The notes: a model not told the origin generated them from the sequence alone. A DNA stretch of 64,000 bases from JAFTYR01 sp964571375 (GCA_964571375.1 CAZNBL010000002.1:5539-69538), one strand, 5' to 3'; shown: positions 16,363 to 25,865, counted from the stretch's first letter. Numbers and translations: made by a program.

Positions 16363-17843
16363 GAAGCAACTCCCTGACCGGTCAGTTCACATGCTGCGGC
16401 AATAAACTGTTCGGCTCGGTCCGCATAGTCTCTGAACATATCCCAGCTTGCGCATGCCGGAGAAAGAAGCACCACGTCGCCGGCCTGAGCCATCGCAATA
16501 CATTCGGCAACCGCGCTCTTCATATCGGAAGCACGGCGCACTTCAAGCGAAGTGCCTTCGAGCATCTTTTCGAACTTGGGAGTATCGCGCCCGATCAGCA
16601 CAACTCCTCTTGCGTGTGCTTCGAGCGGAGCGCGAAGCGGATCGAAATCCTGTCCTTTGCCGTCGCCGCCCAAAATAACCACGATCTTTCGGTCGCCGAA
16701 ACCGCCGAGTGCGGCAGCTGTTGCACCGACATTGGTACCTTTGGAATCGTCGACGAATTCAAGCGTTTCGGTTTTCAGAGCTGTCTGTACGCGGTGAGCT
16801 TCGCCGCGGTAAACCGCAAGGGTGTTGAGAATAGCCGCAAGATCGATACCGGCAGCAAAGCAAAGAGCGGAAGCTGCCAGAGCATTCATCGAATTGTGCA
16901 TGCCGCGGATCGGCAGTTTTTCCTGCGGGATCATGCGCAGCGTTTCAAACGGAACCGGACAGCTGCCGGCGGAGCCGCGCTTGGCGCGTTCGCCGCCGAG
17001 CATATTGAGGTTGGCAGCGAGCCAAACATGACCGTTTTCACGGATCAGACCCATGGCATTCAAGCCTTCCGGAGCATCGGTTCCGAAAGTAAATACTTTG
17101 CCGCTTCCCGCGCCCTCGGCAAAGGAAAGGCTCATCGGGTCGTTGCGGTTGAGGATACGGACGCAGCCGTCGGAGAAGATCTTGGCCTTGCTTGCGGCAT
17201 AAGCTTCCATCGAACCGTGCCAGTCGATATGGTCTTCGGTAACGTTGAGCAGTGCAGCCGAAGTGCATCTGAGGCTCTCGGTCGTATCGAGCTGAAAGCT
17301 CGAGAGTTCGAGCACCCAGTATTCGGGCAGCTCATTGGCTTTGAGCAGACGGTCGAGTTCGCTCAGGGCATTCGGTCCGACATTGCCTGCAAAACAGACG
17401 GACTTGCCTGCGGCAGCTACGATCGCGGCAGAAAGCATCGTTGTCGTCGTTTTACCGTTGGTACCGGTAATCGCAATGATCTTCGGGGAATAACCGCGGA
17501 ATGCCTTCAGGCGGTTCAGTTCTCGGGCAAAGAGTTCGATTTCGCCGACAACCTCGACTCCCTTTTCTTTTGCCTTGCCGACGATTGCGGCAGCATCGGA
17601 ATAGTAGGGAGAGAGCCCCGGAGAGATCACCACAAGCGACTCGTCTTCCAGAAGCGAAGCATCCATTTTGCCGCCGAAGAACTGCATCTGAGGAATGGTT
17701 TCCCGGGCTTTTTCAAGCAGACCGGGCTTGGTACGGGTATCCGCAACCTTCACGCTCCAACCGCGTTCGCTCAGAAACTTGGCAGAAACGTAACCGGAGC
17801 TGCCCAAACCCAAAATCAGTGCTTTTTTCGAACTCTGCTGCAT
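16356..17843 (-). CDS. murD: UDP-N-acetylmuramoyl-L-alanine--D-glutamate ligase
   Basis: MurD adds D-glutamate to UDP-MurNAc-L-Ala. The 495-residue protein starts with the nucleotide-binding fold LILGLGSSGYVSAKFL, has the ATP loop ITGTNGKTTTT, and the C-terminal motifs FVDDSKGTNVGAT and LLSPACASWDMFRDY that distinguish MurD from the other Mur ligases. It is somewhat longer than E. coli MurD. It lies 11 bases after mraY. Confidence 0.97.
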   Translation of the reverse strand: MQQSSKKALILGLGSSGYVSAKFLSERGWSVKVADTRTKPGLLEKARETIPQMQFFGGKMDASLLEDESLVVISPGLSPYYSDAAAIVGKAKEKGVEVVGEIELFARELNRLKAFRGYSPKIIAITGTNGKTTTTMLSAAIVAAAGKSVCFAGNVGPNALSELDRLLKANELPEYWVLELSSFQLDTTESLRCTSAALLNVTEDHIDWHGSMEAYAASKAKIFSDGCVRILNRNDPMSLSFAEGAGSGKVFTFGTDAPEGLNAMGLIRENGHVWLAANLNMLGGERAKRGSAGSCPVPFETLRMIPQEKLPIRGMHNSMNALAASALCFAAGIDLAAILNTLAVYRGEAHRVQTALKTETLEFVDDSKGTNVGATAAALGGFGDRKIVVILGGDGKGQDFDPLRAPLEAHARGVVLIGRDTPKFEKMLEGTSLEVRRASDMKSAVAECIAMAQAGDVVLLSPACASWDMFRDYADRAEQFIAAACELTGQGVASC

Positions 17844-17854
17844 TGTCTATGTCC

Positions 17855-19018
17855 TTATCGAATCTTGAGTGTCGACAGTCCGATTAAGACCAGCACAAAA
17901 GAAATAATCCAGAAACGAACCACAACCTGTGTTTCCTTCCAGCCCTTGAGCTCGAAGTGATGATGGAGCGGAGCCATCAGGAAGATGCGTTTGCCGTGAG
18001 TAGCCTTGAAGTACAGGACCTGAATGATGACGGACAGAGTTTCGACAACGAACACGCCGCCCATGATGAAAAGAACCAGTTCCTGTCGTGCAATGATGGC
18101 CATCGTGCCGAGTGCGCCGCCGAGAGCAAGAGCGCCGACGTCACCCATAAAGACCTGGGCCGGATAAGCATTGAACCAGAGGAATGCAAGGCCGGCGCCG
18201 AGAATGGCGGAACCCACAATCAAAAGTTCGCCGGCACCCGGTACGTACGGGAAGAGCAGATAGCTTGCGAAGTCGACGCGGCCGACGCAGTACGCGAAGA
18301 TACCGAGCGCACTGCCGACCAGAACGATCGGAAGAATCGCAAGACCGTCAAGGCCGTCGGTCAGATTGACGGCGTTGCTGGTACCGACAATGACAAAGTA
18401 ACTCAGGATGATGAAGCCCCAGATACCGAGCGGCAGAGAAATGCTCTTGAAGAAAGGAATCAGCAGTTCGCTTCTGTCGGGCAGCGGAATCGAGGTGAAA
18501 CCGTTGGCGGCCCAGTTCTGGATCAGCGTCCAGATATGTTCTGTACCGGGAGCGGCAACCGCAAACGCCAGGTATACGGAAGCGATGATCGCAATCAGAG
18601 ACTGCCAGAAGTACTTTTCTCTGGACTTCATGCCTTCCGGGTTGTGATAGACGACCTTGCGGTAGTCGTCGGTCCAGCCGACGGCACCGAGACTCAATGT
18701 CACAAAGAGAACGACCCAGACGAATCGGTTGGAGAGGTCCATCCAAAGCAATGTGGAAATCGCAATACCGATCAGAATCAGCACACCGCCCATGGTCGGG
18801 GTACCGTCTTTGACCAGATGGCTCTTGGGACCGTAGCCTCGTACGGCCTGACCGATCTTAAGCGTGCGCAGATAAGCGATCACGCGGCCGCCGAGACCGA
18901 GACCGATAAAGAGAGCGGTCAGGGCTGCCATGACGGAACGCATCGACAGGTAATTGAAAACACGCAGCCAACCGATGTCATAAGCATCGGAAATCCATTG
19001 GAATAATGCCAAAAGCAT
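17855..19018 (-). CDS. mraY: Phospho-N-acetylmuramoyl-pentapeptide-transferase
   Basis: MraY transfers phospho-MurNAc-pentapeptide to undecaprenyl phosphate, forming lipid I. The 387-residue, roughly ten-helix membrane protein has the family motifs SHLVKDGTPTMGG, NAVNLTDGLDGLA (catalytic aspartates) and the histidine-rich MAPLHHHFE loop near the end. It is placed two bases after murF and shortly before murD. Confidence 0.98.
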   Translation of the reverse strand: MLLALFQWISDAYDIGWLRVFNYLSMRSVMAALTALFIGLGLGGRVIAYLRTLKIGQAVRGYGPKSHLVKDGTPTMGGVLILIGIAISTLLWMDLSNRFVWVVLFVTLSLGAVGWTDDYRKVVYHNPEGMKSREKYFWQSLIAIIASVYLAFAVAAPGTEHIWTLIQNWAANGFTSIPLPDRSELLIPFFKSISLPLGIWGFIILSYFVIVGTSNAVNLTDGLDGLAILPIVLVGSALGIFAYCVGRVDFASYLLFPYVPGAGELLIVGSAILGAGLAFLWFNAYPAQVFMGDVGALALGGALGTMAIIARQELVLFIMGGVFVVETLSVIIQVLYFKATHGKRIFLMAPLHHHFELKGWKETQVVVRFWIISFVLVLIGLSTLKIR

Positions 19019-19020
19019 TT

Positions 19021-20385
19021 TTAGTTGTCCTTCTTATCTTCCTCGATCATCTGATCGGCAATTTTGTAGAGCTTCATGAAATTGGAGGCCTTAAGCAAAA
19101 CGGCAACAGGCTCCTTGTTCATCAATTCATAAAGCGCTTCTTTCAATTCTTCCTGAGTTTCGAAGTGGCGTGCACCTTCTCCGAAAGCATCGTCGGCATC
19201 CATCGTGCGGTTGCCGATCGACAGGAAGTGATCAATCTTCTTATTGAATGCGTACTGTCCGACTTCGCGGTGCATGTCCATGCTCTTGACGCCGAGTTCG
19301 CCCATGTCGCCCATCACGAATACCTTCGGCAGACTGAATGTACTCAGAAGATCGAGTGCCGCGCACATCGAATCGGGATTGGCGTTGTAGCTGTCGTCAA
19401 TCAGAACGGAACCGTTGCGAAGTTTGTGGACGCAGGAGCGGTGAGCAACGGCTCTGAAGTTTTCCAAACCTTCCTTAATGTCGCTCAGATCACGGCCCAT
19501 TGCGTAGGAAACCGCGGCGGCACAGACCGCATTGCGGATGTTGTGGTCGCCCGGAACATGCAGATCGATATGGATGTGACCCTGCGGGGTATGCAGCTCG
19601 AAACCGCCTTCGCTCTTTTCGCCCCAAACCTGGCTGTCGGGACGGCCGAATGTGATCAGGCGATGCGTGTCGGCCTGACGCTTCCAAAGCTGAGCGAAGA
19701 GATCGTCTTCGTTGATAACGGCTGCGCCGCCTGCAGGCAGTGCGGCAAAAACCGCACCGTTATCGGTAGCTGTTTCTTCCAAAGAAACCAGAAATTCCTG
19801 ATGGTCGCGCTGAGTATTGGTTACGACGCCGACAGTCGGCGCAATCATGCGAACGAGCGGATCCATCTCGCCGATATGGTTCATACCGACTTCAAATACC
19901 GCCACTTCGGTGCTCGGACGAAGCTTCCAAAGCATCAGAGAAACACCGAGGTCGTTGTTGAGATTACCTTCTGTTCCGACCCAGGATGCCGCATCGAAAC
20001 GCGACTTGATGATCGAAAGAATCATCTGAGTGGTCGTTGTCTTACCGTTTGAGCCGGCAACAGCTGCGACAGTAATGTTGAAGCGAGAGCGCCACTTGCC
20101 TGCAGATTCAAGCAGAGCGGCTCTGGCGTCTTTGACAATAATCTGAGGGATAGAAACCGGCACCATGTGCTCGACCACGGCAGCGGCCGCACCGCGGTCG
20201 GCGGCAGCCTGCACGAAATCATGACCGTCTCTTGCTCCCTTGATCGCAAAGAAGAGACCGTTCGCCTCGATCTTTCGGCTGTCGAAAGAAACCGAAGAGA
20301 AACGAATCGACGACGCACCCTTGATGGTTGCTTCCTGACTGAGGCTTTCGGCAAACTCAGACAGCGTCATTAATGGTTCTGACAT
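19021..20385 (-). CDS. murF: UDP-N-acetylmuramoyl-tripeptide--D-alanyl-D-alanine ligase
   Basis: MurF adds the D-Ala-D-Ala dipeptide made by Ddl. The 454-residue protein carries SVSFDSRKIEANGLFFA, the ATP loop GSNGKTTTTQM and the MurF motif LIDDSYNANPDSMCAAL. The ATG at 20385 is favoured because it has AAAAGGTG at good spacing; it overlaps the end of murE by 16 bases. A second in-frame ATG at 20370 (TAATG junction) has no ribosome site. Confidence 0.97.
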   Translation of the reverse strand: MSEPLMTLSEFAESLSQEATIKGASSIRFSSVSFDSRKIEANGLFFAIKGARDGHDFVQAAADRGAAAAVVEHMVPVSIPQIIVKDARAALLESAGKWRSRFNITVAAVAGSNGKTTTTQMILSIIKSRFDAASWVGTEGNLNNDLGVSLMLWKLRPSTEVAVFEVGMNHIGEMDPLVRMIAPTVGVVTNTQRDHQEFLVSLEETATDNGAVFAALPAGGAAVINEDDLFAQLWKRQADTHRLITFGRPDSQVWGEKSEGGFELHTPQGHIHIDLHVPGDHNIRNAVCAAAVSYAMGRDLSDIKEGLENFRAVAHRSCVHKLRNGSVLIDDSYNANPDSMCAALDLLSTFSLPKVFVMGDMGELGVKSMDMHREVGQYAFNKKIDHFLSIGNRTMDADDAFGEGARHFETQEELKEALYELMNKEPVAVLLKASNFMKLYKIADQMIEEDKKDN

Positions 20386-21845
20386 GTTTTCACCTTTTCT
20401 CTTGCATCAAGTGCCTTCACAGCTTCTTCCGAATCGGAAAAATGAATCTTGACGCCTTGAATGTCCTGATAATCTTCGTGGCCCTTGCCTGCGATCAGAA
20501 TCACATCCTGATCGGCGGCATGCGATACGGCATAGGCAATCGCTTCGGCCCGATCCAATATCTTCATCGCCTGCGGCGCTCCCTGCGCCACCTGCTCGAG
20601 GATCTTCTGAGGATCCTCGGTTCGGGGGTTGTCGCTGGTAATCAGCGCAACATCGGCTGCAGCGGCAGCCTCTCCCATATAAATTCTTTTACCCGGATCT
20701 CTGTCGCCGCCGGCGCCGAGCAACACCCAAAGGCGGCCGCCTCTGGCTTCTGCAGCGGGACGAAGTGCATCGATCGCCTTGGTTACCGCATCCGGCGTAT
20801 GTGCGTAGTCAACCAGCACGAGCGGACGGTGCGTATTTCCGACGACTTCCATACGCCCCTTCGGAGGCTTTACCGATGCAAGCAGTTCGGCTACGCGCTC
20901 GAACGTAATGCCGCAGGCCATTGCAACACCCGCAGCTCCGAGGAGGTTTTCAATGTTGAAAAGACCGTGCAGCGTTGTGTGAATTTCGGCTTTGCGACCC
21001 TTCCAACAAAGCGTAAAGGCCATGCCTTTTTCCGCGATACCGATATCGGTCGCACAAAGCCAGTCTTCCCGATACTCTTTGCGGCTGAAGCCGATCAGCT
21101 CGATTCCGCGGCGGCGCACCTGCCCGGCAAAACGGGTACCTGCAGGATCATCCATATTAATCACTGCAGTCTTTAATGTCGGCCAATCAAAAAGAATACC
21201 CTTGGCGGCTTCGTAATTTTCCATCGTGACGTGATAGTCGAGATGGTCGCGCGTAAGGTTGGTAAAGAGAGCCACACGAAAATCCGTACCGCTCAGACGG
21301 CCCTGTTCCAGACCGATGGAGCTTGCTTCAACCGCAAAGGCGCCCGCGCCTCTTGCGGCGAGTTCGCTGAGAAGTGCCTGAAGCGTTACCGAGTCCGGAG
21401 TTGTCAGACTCTGTACCGGAATCGACTCTTCGCCGAGACGGCAGCCGATCGTGCCGATCACCGCGCAGGGCGTTCCCGCAGCGCTGAGCATGCTGCTGAT
21501 CCAATGCGTGGTACTGGTTTTTCCGTTAGTGCCGGTTACGGCAATTCCGATCATCGACTTCGAGGCATTACCGTAAAAACCGGCGGCAATCTCACCGATC
21601 TTGGCGTTGAGGTTCTCCACCTGGTACACCGGAACCGAGGTCGCCGCAATGTCGCCGGCTTCGGCAATCACGCAGGACGCACCTTTTTCAACCGCGCTTT
21701 CGATAAAGCGACGGCCGTCGGCCACCTTGCCGACAATCGCGACAAAGACATCTCCCTTTTTGACCTTACGGCTGTCGAGCAGCATATCCGCTGCTTCCGA
21801 GCAGTGGCTTCTGAGCCACTCAATGATTTGTTTAATCTCTTCCAT
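20370..21845 (-). CDS. murE: UDP-MurNAc-L-Ala-D-Glu--meso-diaminopimelate ligase
   Basis: MurE adds the third stem residue. The 491-residue product has the N-terminal DSRKVKKGDVFVA, the ATP loop GTNGKTSTTHW and the DNPRTEDP motif; the DNPR tetrapeptide is the marker for meso-diaminopimelate rather than lysine, as expected in a Gram-negative wall. It follows ftsI by 7 bases and overlaps murF. Confidence 0.97.
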   Translation of the reverse strand: MEEIKQIIEWLRSHCSEAADMLLDSRKVKKGDVFVAIVGKVADGRRFIESAVEKGASCVIAEAGDIAATSVPVYQVENLNAKIGEIAAGFYGNASKSMIGIAVTGTNGKTSTTHWISSMLSAAGTPCAVIGTIGCRLGEESIPVQSLTTPDSVTLQALLSELAARGAGAFAVEASSIGLEQGRLSGTDFRVALFTNLTRDHLDYHVTMENYEAAKGILFDWPTLKTAVINMDDPAGTRFAGQVRRRGIELIGFSRKEYREDWLCATDIGIAEKGMAFTLCWKGRKAEIHTTLHGLFNIENLLGAAGVAMACGITFERVAELLASVKPPKGRMEVVGNTHRPLVLVDYAHTPDAVTKAIDALRPAAEARGGRLWVLLGAGGDRDPGKRIYMGEAAAAADVALITSDNPRTEDPQKILEQVAQGAPQAMKILDRAEAIAYAVSHAADQDVILIAGKGHEDYQDIQGVKIHFSDSEEAVKALDAREKVKTCQNH

Positions 21846-21852
21846 CGCCGAA

Positions 21853-23643
21853 TTATCTGTTATTTTCTGCCCTGACGGGGGTTCTCGAAGCTGCCGGCTT
21901 CTTAACGCCGCCTCGTGTTGCTTCAGGAACTTTGTCCGGATCCACGGCCATCAGACGCAAAGTTCTGCTGACCACTTCGGAGAAGACGGGAGCCGCGGCC
22001 ACTGCGCCGAAATGCTTGCCCTTCTCCGGCTCGTCAATCATGACACCGACCACGATCTTCGGCTCGTAAGCCGGCGCGTAGCCCGTAAAACTTGCCACAT
22101 ACTTCTTCACGTAAAGACCGTCTTCAACCTTGTAGGCCGTACCGGTCTTGCCGGCAGCACTATAGCCATCGGCCTGAGCGCGTCTGGCGCCTTTTTCCAC
22201 CACGCTCTCAAGCATCTGCTGCATCTGCTCGGTTGTCTTTTTGCTGTAAACACGGGCAACTCCGGCATTTTCATTGCCTTTGTAAATCGACAGATCGATC
22301 ACATCGCCCGTGCGTGCAAGTGCTGTGTAAGCCCTCACTAACTGCAGAAGCGACACGGTGATACCGTGTCCGTAGGAAATCGTTGCCTGCTCGATCGGCT
22401 TCCAATTCTTGGCAGCCCGCATTCTGCCCGAGACAGCCCCCGGAAACCCGATATCGGGAGACTTGCCGAAACCGAGCGCATCGTAATAATTCCACATCGT
22501 CTGCGGCTCCATCAGCATGGCGACTTTTGCCGTGCCGATATTGCTCGAATGCTGAATCACTTCATGAACCGTCAGTTCCTTGCTGAAATGAGAATCCCCG
22601 ATCGAAGCGCGGCCGATCGTAAGGTAACGGCCGATCGGAATCACCGTGTCGGGCGTCACAAGTTTTTCTTCGAGGCTCGCACCCACCGAGAAGGGTTTCA
22701 TCGTAGAACCCGGCTCATAGGTATCGGTAATCGCGCGGTTTCGGATGGCAGCACGGTCGATCTTGCTGCGCACGTTCGGGTTGAAGCTCGGATAGTTGGC
22801 TAGCGCAAGAATTTCACCGGTTGCAGGATCGGCCACGATCACGGCACCGGCCTTGGCGTTGACCTCTTTGATGCGCTTTTCAAGAGCCGAATACGCAATG
22901 AACTGAATACGGGCATCGATCGACAGCGTGATGTCGTCGCCGTCCTTCGGTTGCTTGATCCAAGCATCTTCGATAATGCGGCCGAGACGATCCTTCAGAA
23001 CGCGTCTCGATCCGGTTTTACCCGAGAGGCGCTTTTCTTCGGCAAGTTCGATACCTTCGACACCGTTGCCGTCGATACCGGTCAGCCCCGTGATCTGGGC
23101 GGCAATTTCACCGTCCGGATAGTTTCGGATGTATTCGCGCGAATAGTGAATACCGGGAATTTTCAGCGCGGCTACCGCATCGGCCTTTTGCATCGGCACC
23201 TGACGCTTCACGTAAACGAAACTGCGTTTATTGGAGAGTTTCTTCCTTAAATCTGCAATCGGTACATCCAAAATCTTTGAAAGCTCTTTGAGCTGCTTTT
23301 CATTGATTTTCACGTCGCGGGGAATCGCCCAAATTGCTTTGGCCGGTACGCTCGAAGCCAGCACGTAACCGTTTCTGTCGAGAATACGGCCGCGCATAGC
23401 CGGTACGTCGAGCGTACGCTGAAAACGCATCTCACCCTGACGCTGCAGAAAATCGGTGTTGAAGCCGAGCATCAGATAGGCAAGACGCGCAAATAGGGCG
23501 AGGAACGCCACAATAATCAGGAAATAGGCAATGCGGCTCTGAAGCTGAGGAATCTTCGGCGCAATAATCTCGGAGATGTCGTCGCCCTTGGGTGCGGCGA
23601 AATGACCGAATCTCGCAAAGATTTTTCGGATGGTTTTCTTCAT
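21853..23643 (-). CDS. ftsI: Septal transpeptidase FtsI (PBP3)
   Basis: FtsI crosslinks septal peptidoglycan. The 596-residue class B penicillin-binding protein has a basic cytoplasmic tail, one membrane helix (IAYFLIIVAFLALFARLAYL), a pedestal domain, and the transpeptidase triad: the STMK nucleophile motif in YEPGSTMKPFSV, SSN in HSSNIGTAK, and KTG in AAGKTGTAYKV. Together with FtsW it forms the septal synthase pair. It lies between ftsL and murE. Confidence 0.98.
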   Translation of the reverse strand: MKKTIRKIFARFGHFAAPKGDDISEIIAPKIPQLQSRIAYFLIIVAFLALFARLAYLMLGFNTDFLQRQGEMRFQRTLDVPAMRGRILDRNGYVLASSVPAKAIWAIPRDVKINEKQLKELSKILDVPIADLRKKLSNKRSFVYVKRQVPMQKADAVAALKIPGIHYSREYIRNYPDGEIAAQITGLTGIDGNGVEGIELAEEKRLSGKTGSRRVLKDRLGRIIEDAWIKQPKDGDDITLSIDARIQFIAYSALEKRIKEVNAKAGAVIVADPATGEILALANYPSFNPNVRSKIDRAAIRNRAITDTYEPGSTMKPFSVGASLEEKLVTPDTVIPIGRYLTIGRASIGDSHFSKELTVHEVIQHSSNIGTAKVAMLMEPQTMWNYYDALGFGKSPDIGFPGAVSGRMRAAKNWKPIEQATISYGHGITVSLLQLVRAYTALARTGDVIDLSIYKGNENAGVARVYSKKTTEQMQQMLESVVEKGARRAQADGYSAAGKTGTAYKVEDGLYVKKYVASFTGYAPAYEPKIVVGVMIDEPEKGKHFGAVAAAPVFSEVVSRTLRLMAVDPDKVPEATRGGVKKPAASRTPVRAENNR

Positions 23644-23652
23644 AGCAGCCTT

Positions 23653-23964
23653 TTACTTCTTTACGTCCGGCTGCTTCTGCATATCTGCAGAGTACGGAAG
23701 TACAACGACCTGAGACGGGTCTGCCGCCTTCAGGCCTTTTTTGATTGCTTTCGCTTTGATCTGAGCTGTCTGCTCGAGCTGAGCAAGTTCCAGCTTCAGC
23801 AGACTGCGCTCATCGAGGAGCATATTTTCAGTCTGCTGTTCTCTTTCCAGCTGTATGAAAAGCTCGCGCGCCTGATGTCTGTTTGAAACTACGGCCAAAC
23901 CGCAGGCAAAAAGACCTAATTCAAGCAACACGATCACACAGATCAGGAAGCGAAATTCCTTCAC
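23653..23964 (-). CDS. ftsL: Cell division protein FtsL
   Basis: FtsL is a short bitopic divisome protein forming a complex with FtsQ and FtsB. The 103-residue product has an N-terminal membrane helix (FLICVIVLLELGLFACGLAVV) followed by a coiled coil rich in Leu, Glu and Gln and a short tail. Sequence conservation in FtsL is low, so the assignment rests on topology and on its position between rsmH (ATGA overlap) and ftsI. Confidence 0.92.
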   Translation of the reverse strand: MKEFRFLICVIVLLELGLFACGLAVVSNRHQARELFIQLEREQQTENMLLDERSLLKLELAQLEQTAQIKAKAIKKGLKAADPSQVVVLPYSADMQKQPDVKK

Positions 23965-24929
23965 TGAGCATCCCTCCAGGGAGCATCGGTTCTTTGCGCA
24001 TAACGCAGTACGGAACTGCGGGCACGCGGATTCGCTTCTTTTTCCTCGTCGCTCGGAAGCACGCGGCGGGCTCTGTCAAAGAGAGGCTGAGGCAGCTGAT
24101 CGGGCAGCAGCGGCAGTCTCGGATCGATACCGCTCGCAGGATTGCTCATCTTTTCGAAGAACTGCTTGACGATACGGTCTTCGAGAGAATGGAAGCTGAT
24201 CACGGCAAGCAGGCCGCCGTCATTGAGAATGGAACCGGCAGCGGCAAGTGCATTCTTCAGCTGATCGAGTTCGCCGTTGACAGCAATACGGATCGCCTGG
24301 AAGGTACGCGTTGCCGGATGCTGCAGATTGTCCTTCTTATTGACGGGAACAACGCTCTTGACGAGGTCGGCAAGCGCCCTGGTCGTCTGAATCGGTTCGC
24401 TCTCGCGGGCTGCGACAATAGCGCGCGCAATTTTCTTGGCAAAACGCTCTTCGCCGTAATTCTTGATCACGTCGGCAATTTCTTCTTCCTTGCTTTCGGC
24501 AAGCCACTCGGCGGCCGTCATACCGCAGGAAGTATCCATACGCATATCGAGCGGACCGTCGAAACGGAAAGAGAAGCCGCGAGTCGGATCATCGATCTGC
24601 GGGCTTGAGACGCCGATATCAAGGAACACACCGTCCACCTCGGTAATGCCGCGGGCAGCAAGCTCTTCGGCCATACTCGAGAACGGAGCATGAATAATCG
24701 TAAAGCGCGGATCCTGAATCTTGGCAGCTTCGGCAACTGCCTGAGGATCGCGGTCGAAAGCAATCAGACGTCCCTCGGGCGACAGACGTTCGAGAATCAG
24801 ACGCGAGTGACCGCCGCGTCCGAACGTGCCGTCCACATAAAGACCGTCGGGTCTGTGAACCACAATATCCGGAACCTCTTTGTACAGCACCGGAATATGG
24901 ACTAATGCGCTGTTTGAAGTCTCATCCAT
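23961..24929 (-). CDS. rsmH: 16S rRNA (cytosine1402-N4)-methyltransferase
   Basis: RsmH (MraW) methylates N4 of C1402 in 16S rRNA, fine-tuning the P site. The 322-residue protein contains the SAM-binding YVDGTFGRGGHSRLIL, the DIGVSSPQIDDPTRGFSF motif and the C-terminal VISFHSLEDRIVKQFF. It is the second gene of the dcw operon, 8 bases after mraZ and overlapping ftsL by 4 bases. Confidence 0.98.
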   Translation of the reverse strand: MDETSNSALVHIPVLYKEVPDIVVHRPDGLYVDGTFGRGGHSRLILERLSPEGRLIAFDRDPQAVAEAAKIQDPRFTIIHAPFSSMAEELAARGITEVDGVFLDIGVSSPQIDDPTRGFSFRFDGPLDMRMDTSCGMTAAEWLAESKEEEIADVIKNYGEERFAKKIARAIVAARESEPIQTTRALADLVKSVVPVNKKDNLQHPATRTFQAIRIAVNGELDQLKNALAAAGSILNDGGLLAVISFHSLEDRIVKQFFEKMSNPASGIDPRLPLLPDQLPQPLFDRARRVLPSDEEKEANPRARSSVLRYAQRTDAPWRDAQ

Positions 24930-24937
24930 TTCACGAC

Positions 24938-25366
24938 CTAAAAATTGAAGGCAGAGGCGATTTCGGCCAAATTACCGTTCAAAGCTTCGGCTTCGCTCTC
25001 TGCTAATAAATCCGCATTCCAAAGTTCGAAGTGGTCGCCCAATCCGACAAGAACAACTTCTTTAGAAAGAGAACAGACTCTGCGCAAATCGGCGGGAATC
25101 AAAATCCGGCCCGATGCATCCATTTCCACGTCTTCGGCCGCACCCATCACAAGACGCTGAAAAGCTCTTGCGGCATAGGGAAGCGCCATCAGTTCTTCGC
25201 GTTTGCGAAGCCATAACGGGCGCGGATAAAGCAGCGCACAGCCGTCGGGATGCCGGGTAACAGTCATCTGCCCCGAGCACAGCTCGGAGAGCGCCGCACG
25301 AAAACGTGTCGGCACCGCCAGACGCCCCTTGGCGTCAAGGTTGATATGAGGTGATCCCTGGAACAT
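24938..25366 (-). CDS. mraZ: Transcriptional regulator MraZ
   Basis: MraZ is an AbrB-fold DNA-binding protein that represses the dcw operon by binding TGG repeats ahead of its own gene. From the ATG at 25366 the product has 142 residues and the two tandem MraZ signatures, LDAKGRLAVPTRFRAAL and MDASGRILIPADLRR. A GTG ten codons upstream is possible, but the MFQG start matches homologues; neither has a strong ribosome site. It is the first gene of the cluster and its presumed operator lies 55-78 bases upstream. Confidence 0.96.
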   Translation of the reverse strand: MFQGSPHINLDAKGRLAVPTRFRAALSELCSGQMTVTRHPDGCALLYPRPLWLRKREELMALPYAARAFQRLVMGAAEDVEMDASGRILIPADLRRVCSLSKEVVLVGLGDHFELWNADLLAESEAEALNGNLAEIASAFNF

Positions 25367-25420
25367 AAAAAAGACGGCGTGCAACCCTATCTGCACTCTT
25401 CTAAAACCGTCTAATTTTAG

Positions 25421-25444
25421 CCACTTTTACCCACTTTCTTCCAC
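25421..25444 (-). promoter_or_regulatory. MraZ operator, three TGG boxes at 10-bp spacing
   Basis: On the minus strand GTGGAAGAAA, GTGGGTAAAA and GTGGCTAAAA stand in direct succession: three GTGG boxes exactly 10 bases apart (plus-strand CCAC at 25421, 25431, 25441). The E. coli MraZ site is also three TGGG-type repeats with 10-bp period. Placement just upstream of mraZ makes autoregulation of the dcw operon very likely. Confidence 0.85.
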
Positions 25445-25527
25445 AGATAGGAAGCACTGATACAAATCCTTAAATGTCAGGACCTGTGACGGAATAAACA
25501 GGGAATTTTGAGAAGAAAAAAGAGAAG

Positions 25528-25832
25528 GTGCGAAGTTTGCCGTAAGCCGGATTTTGTTAAAGACTTTCGCCTTTTGCCGATCATTCATCTAGACCTGCGG
25601 TCGCCCGCAGGCTCAAGCCATCTACCCGCAGCCTCGCCGGACAGGGTCAGCGGCTGCCTATTTGATGTTGCTCCACGTAGAGATTGCCCGTTTCACCCGA
25701 ACTGAATCGGCTCGTCTCTGTTGCTCTAATCCTCACCTCACGGCGGACAGGTGTTACCTGCTACGTTGTCCTGCGGAGTCCGGACTTTCCTCACGAGAAA
25801 ATCTCCCACGATCGACTGGCAAACTTCGCGAC
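25528..25832 (-). ncRNA. rnpB: RNase P RNA, bacterial class A
   Basis: Catalytic RNA of RNase P, which matures tRNA 5' ends. The minus strand carries the universal blocks GAGGAAAGTCCGGACTCC, AGAGCAACAGAGACGA and, near the 3' end, ACAAAATCCGGCTTA. The P1 helix is formed by GCGAAGTTTGCC at the 5' end and GGCAAACTTCGC at the 3' end, which fixes the limits to within a few bases. At about 305 nucleotides it is shorter than the E. coli RNA (377). The 3' end is followed by CTTCTCTTTTTTCTTC, giving P1 a terminator-like tail. It lies upstream of mraZ in the same orientation. Confidence 0.95.
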
Positions 25833-25838
25833 CGCCAC

Positions 25839-25865
25839 TTTATATTTTTTTTGCTTTTTCTTCAA
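25839..25865 (-). promoter_or_regulatory. Probable rnpB promoter
   Basis: TTGAAG (-35) and TATAAA (-10) are separated by a 15-base A-rich spacer on the minus strand; the -10 lies about 7 bases before the inferred RNA start at 25832. The spacing is shorter than ideal. The remaining stretch 25866-26076 holds small hairpins and the hemL leader but no recognisable gene. Confidence 0.55.
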
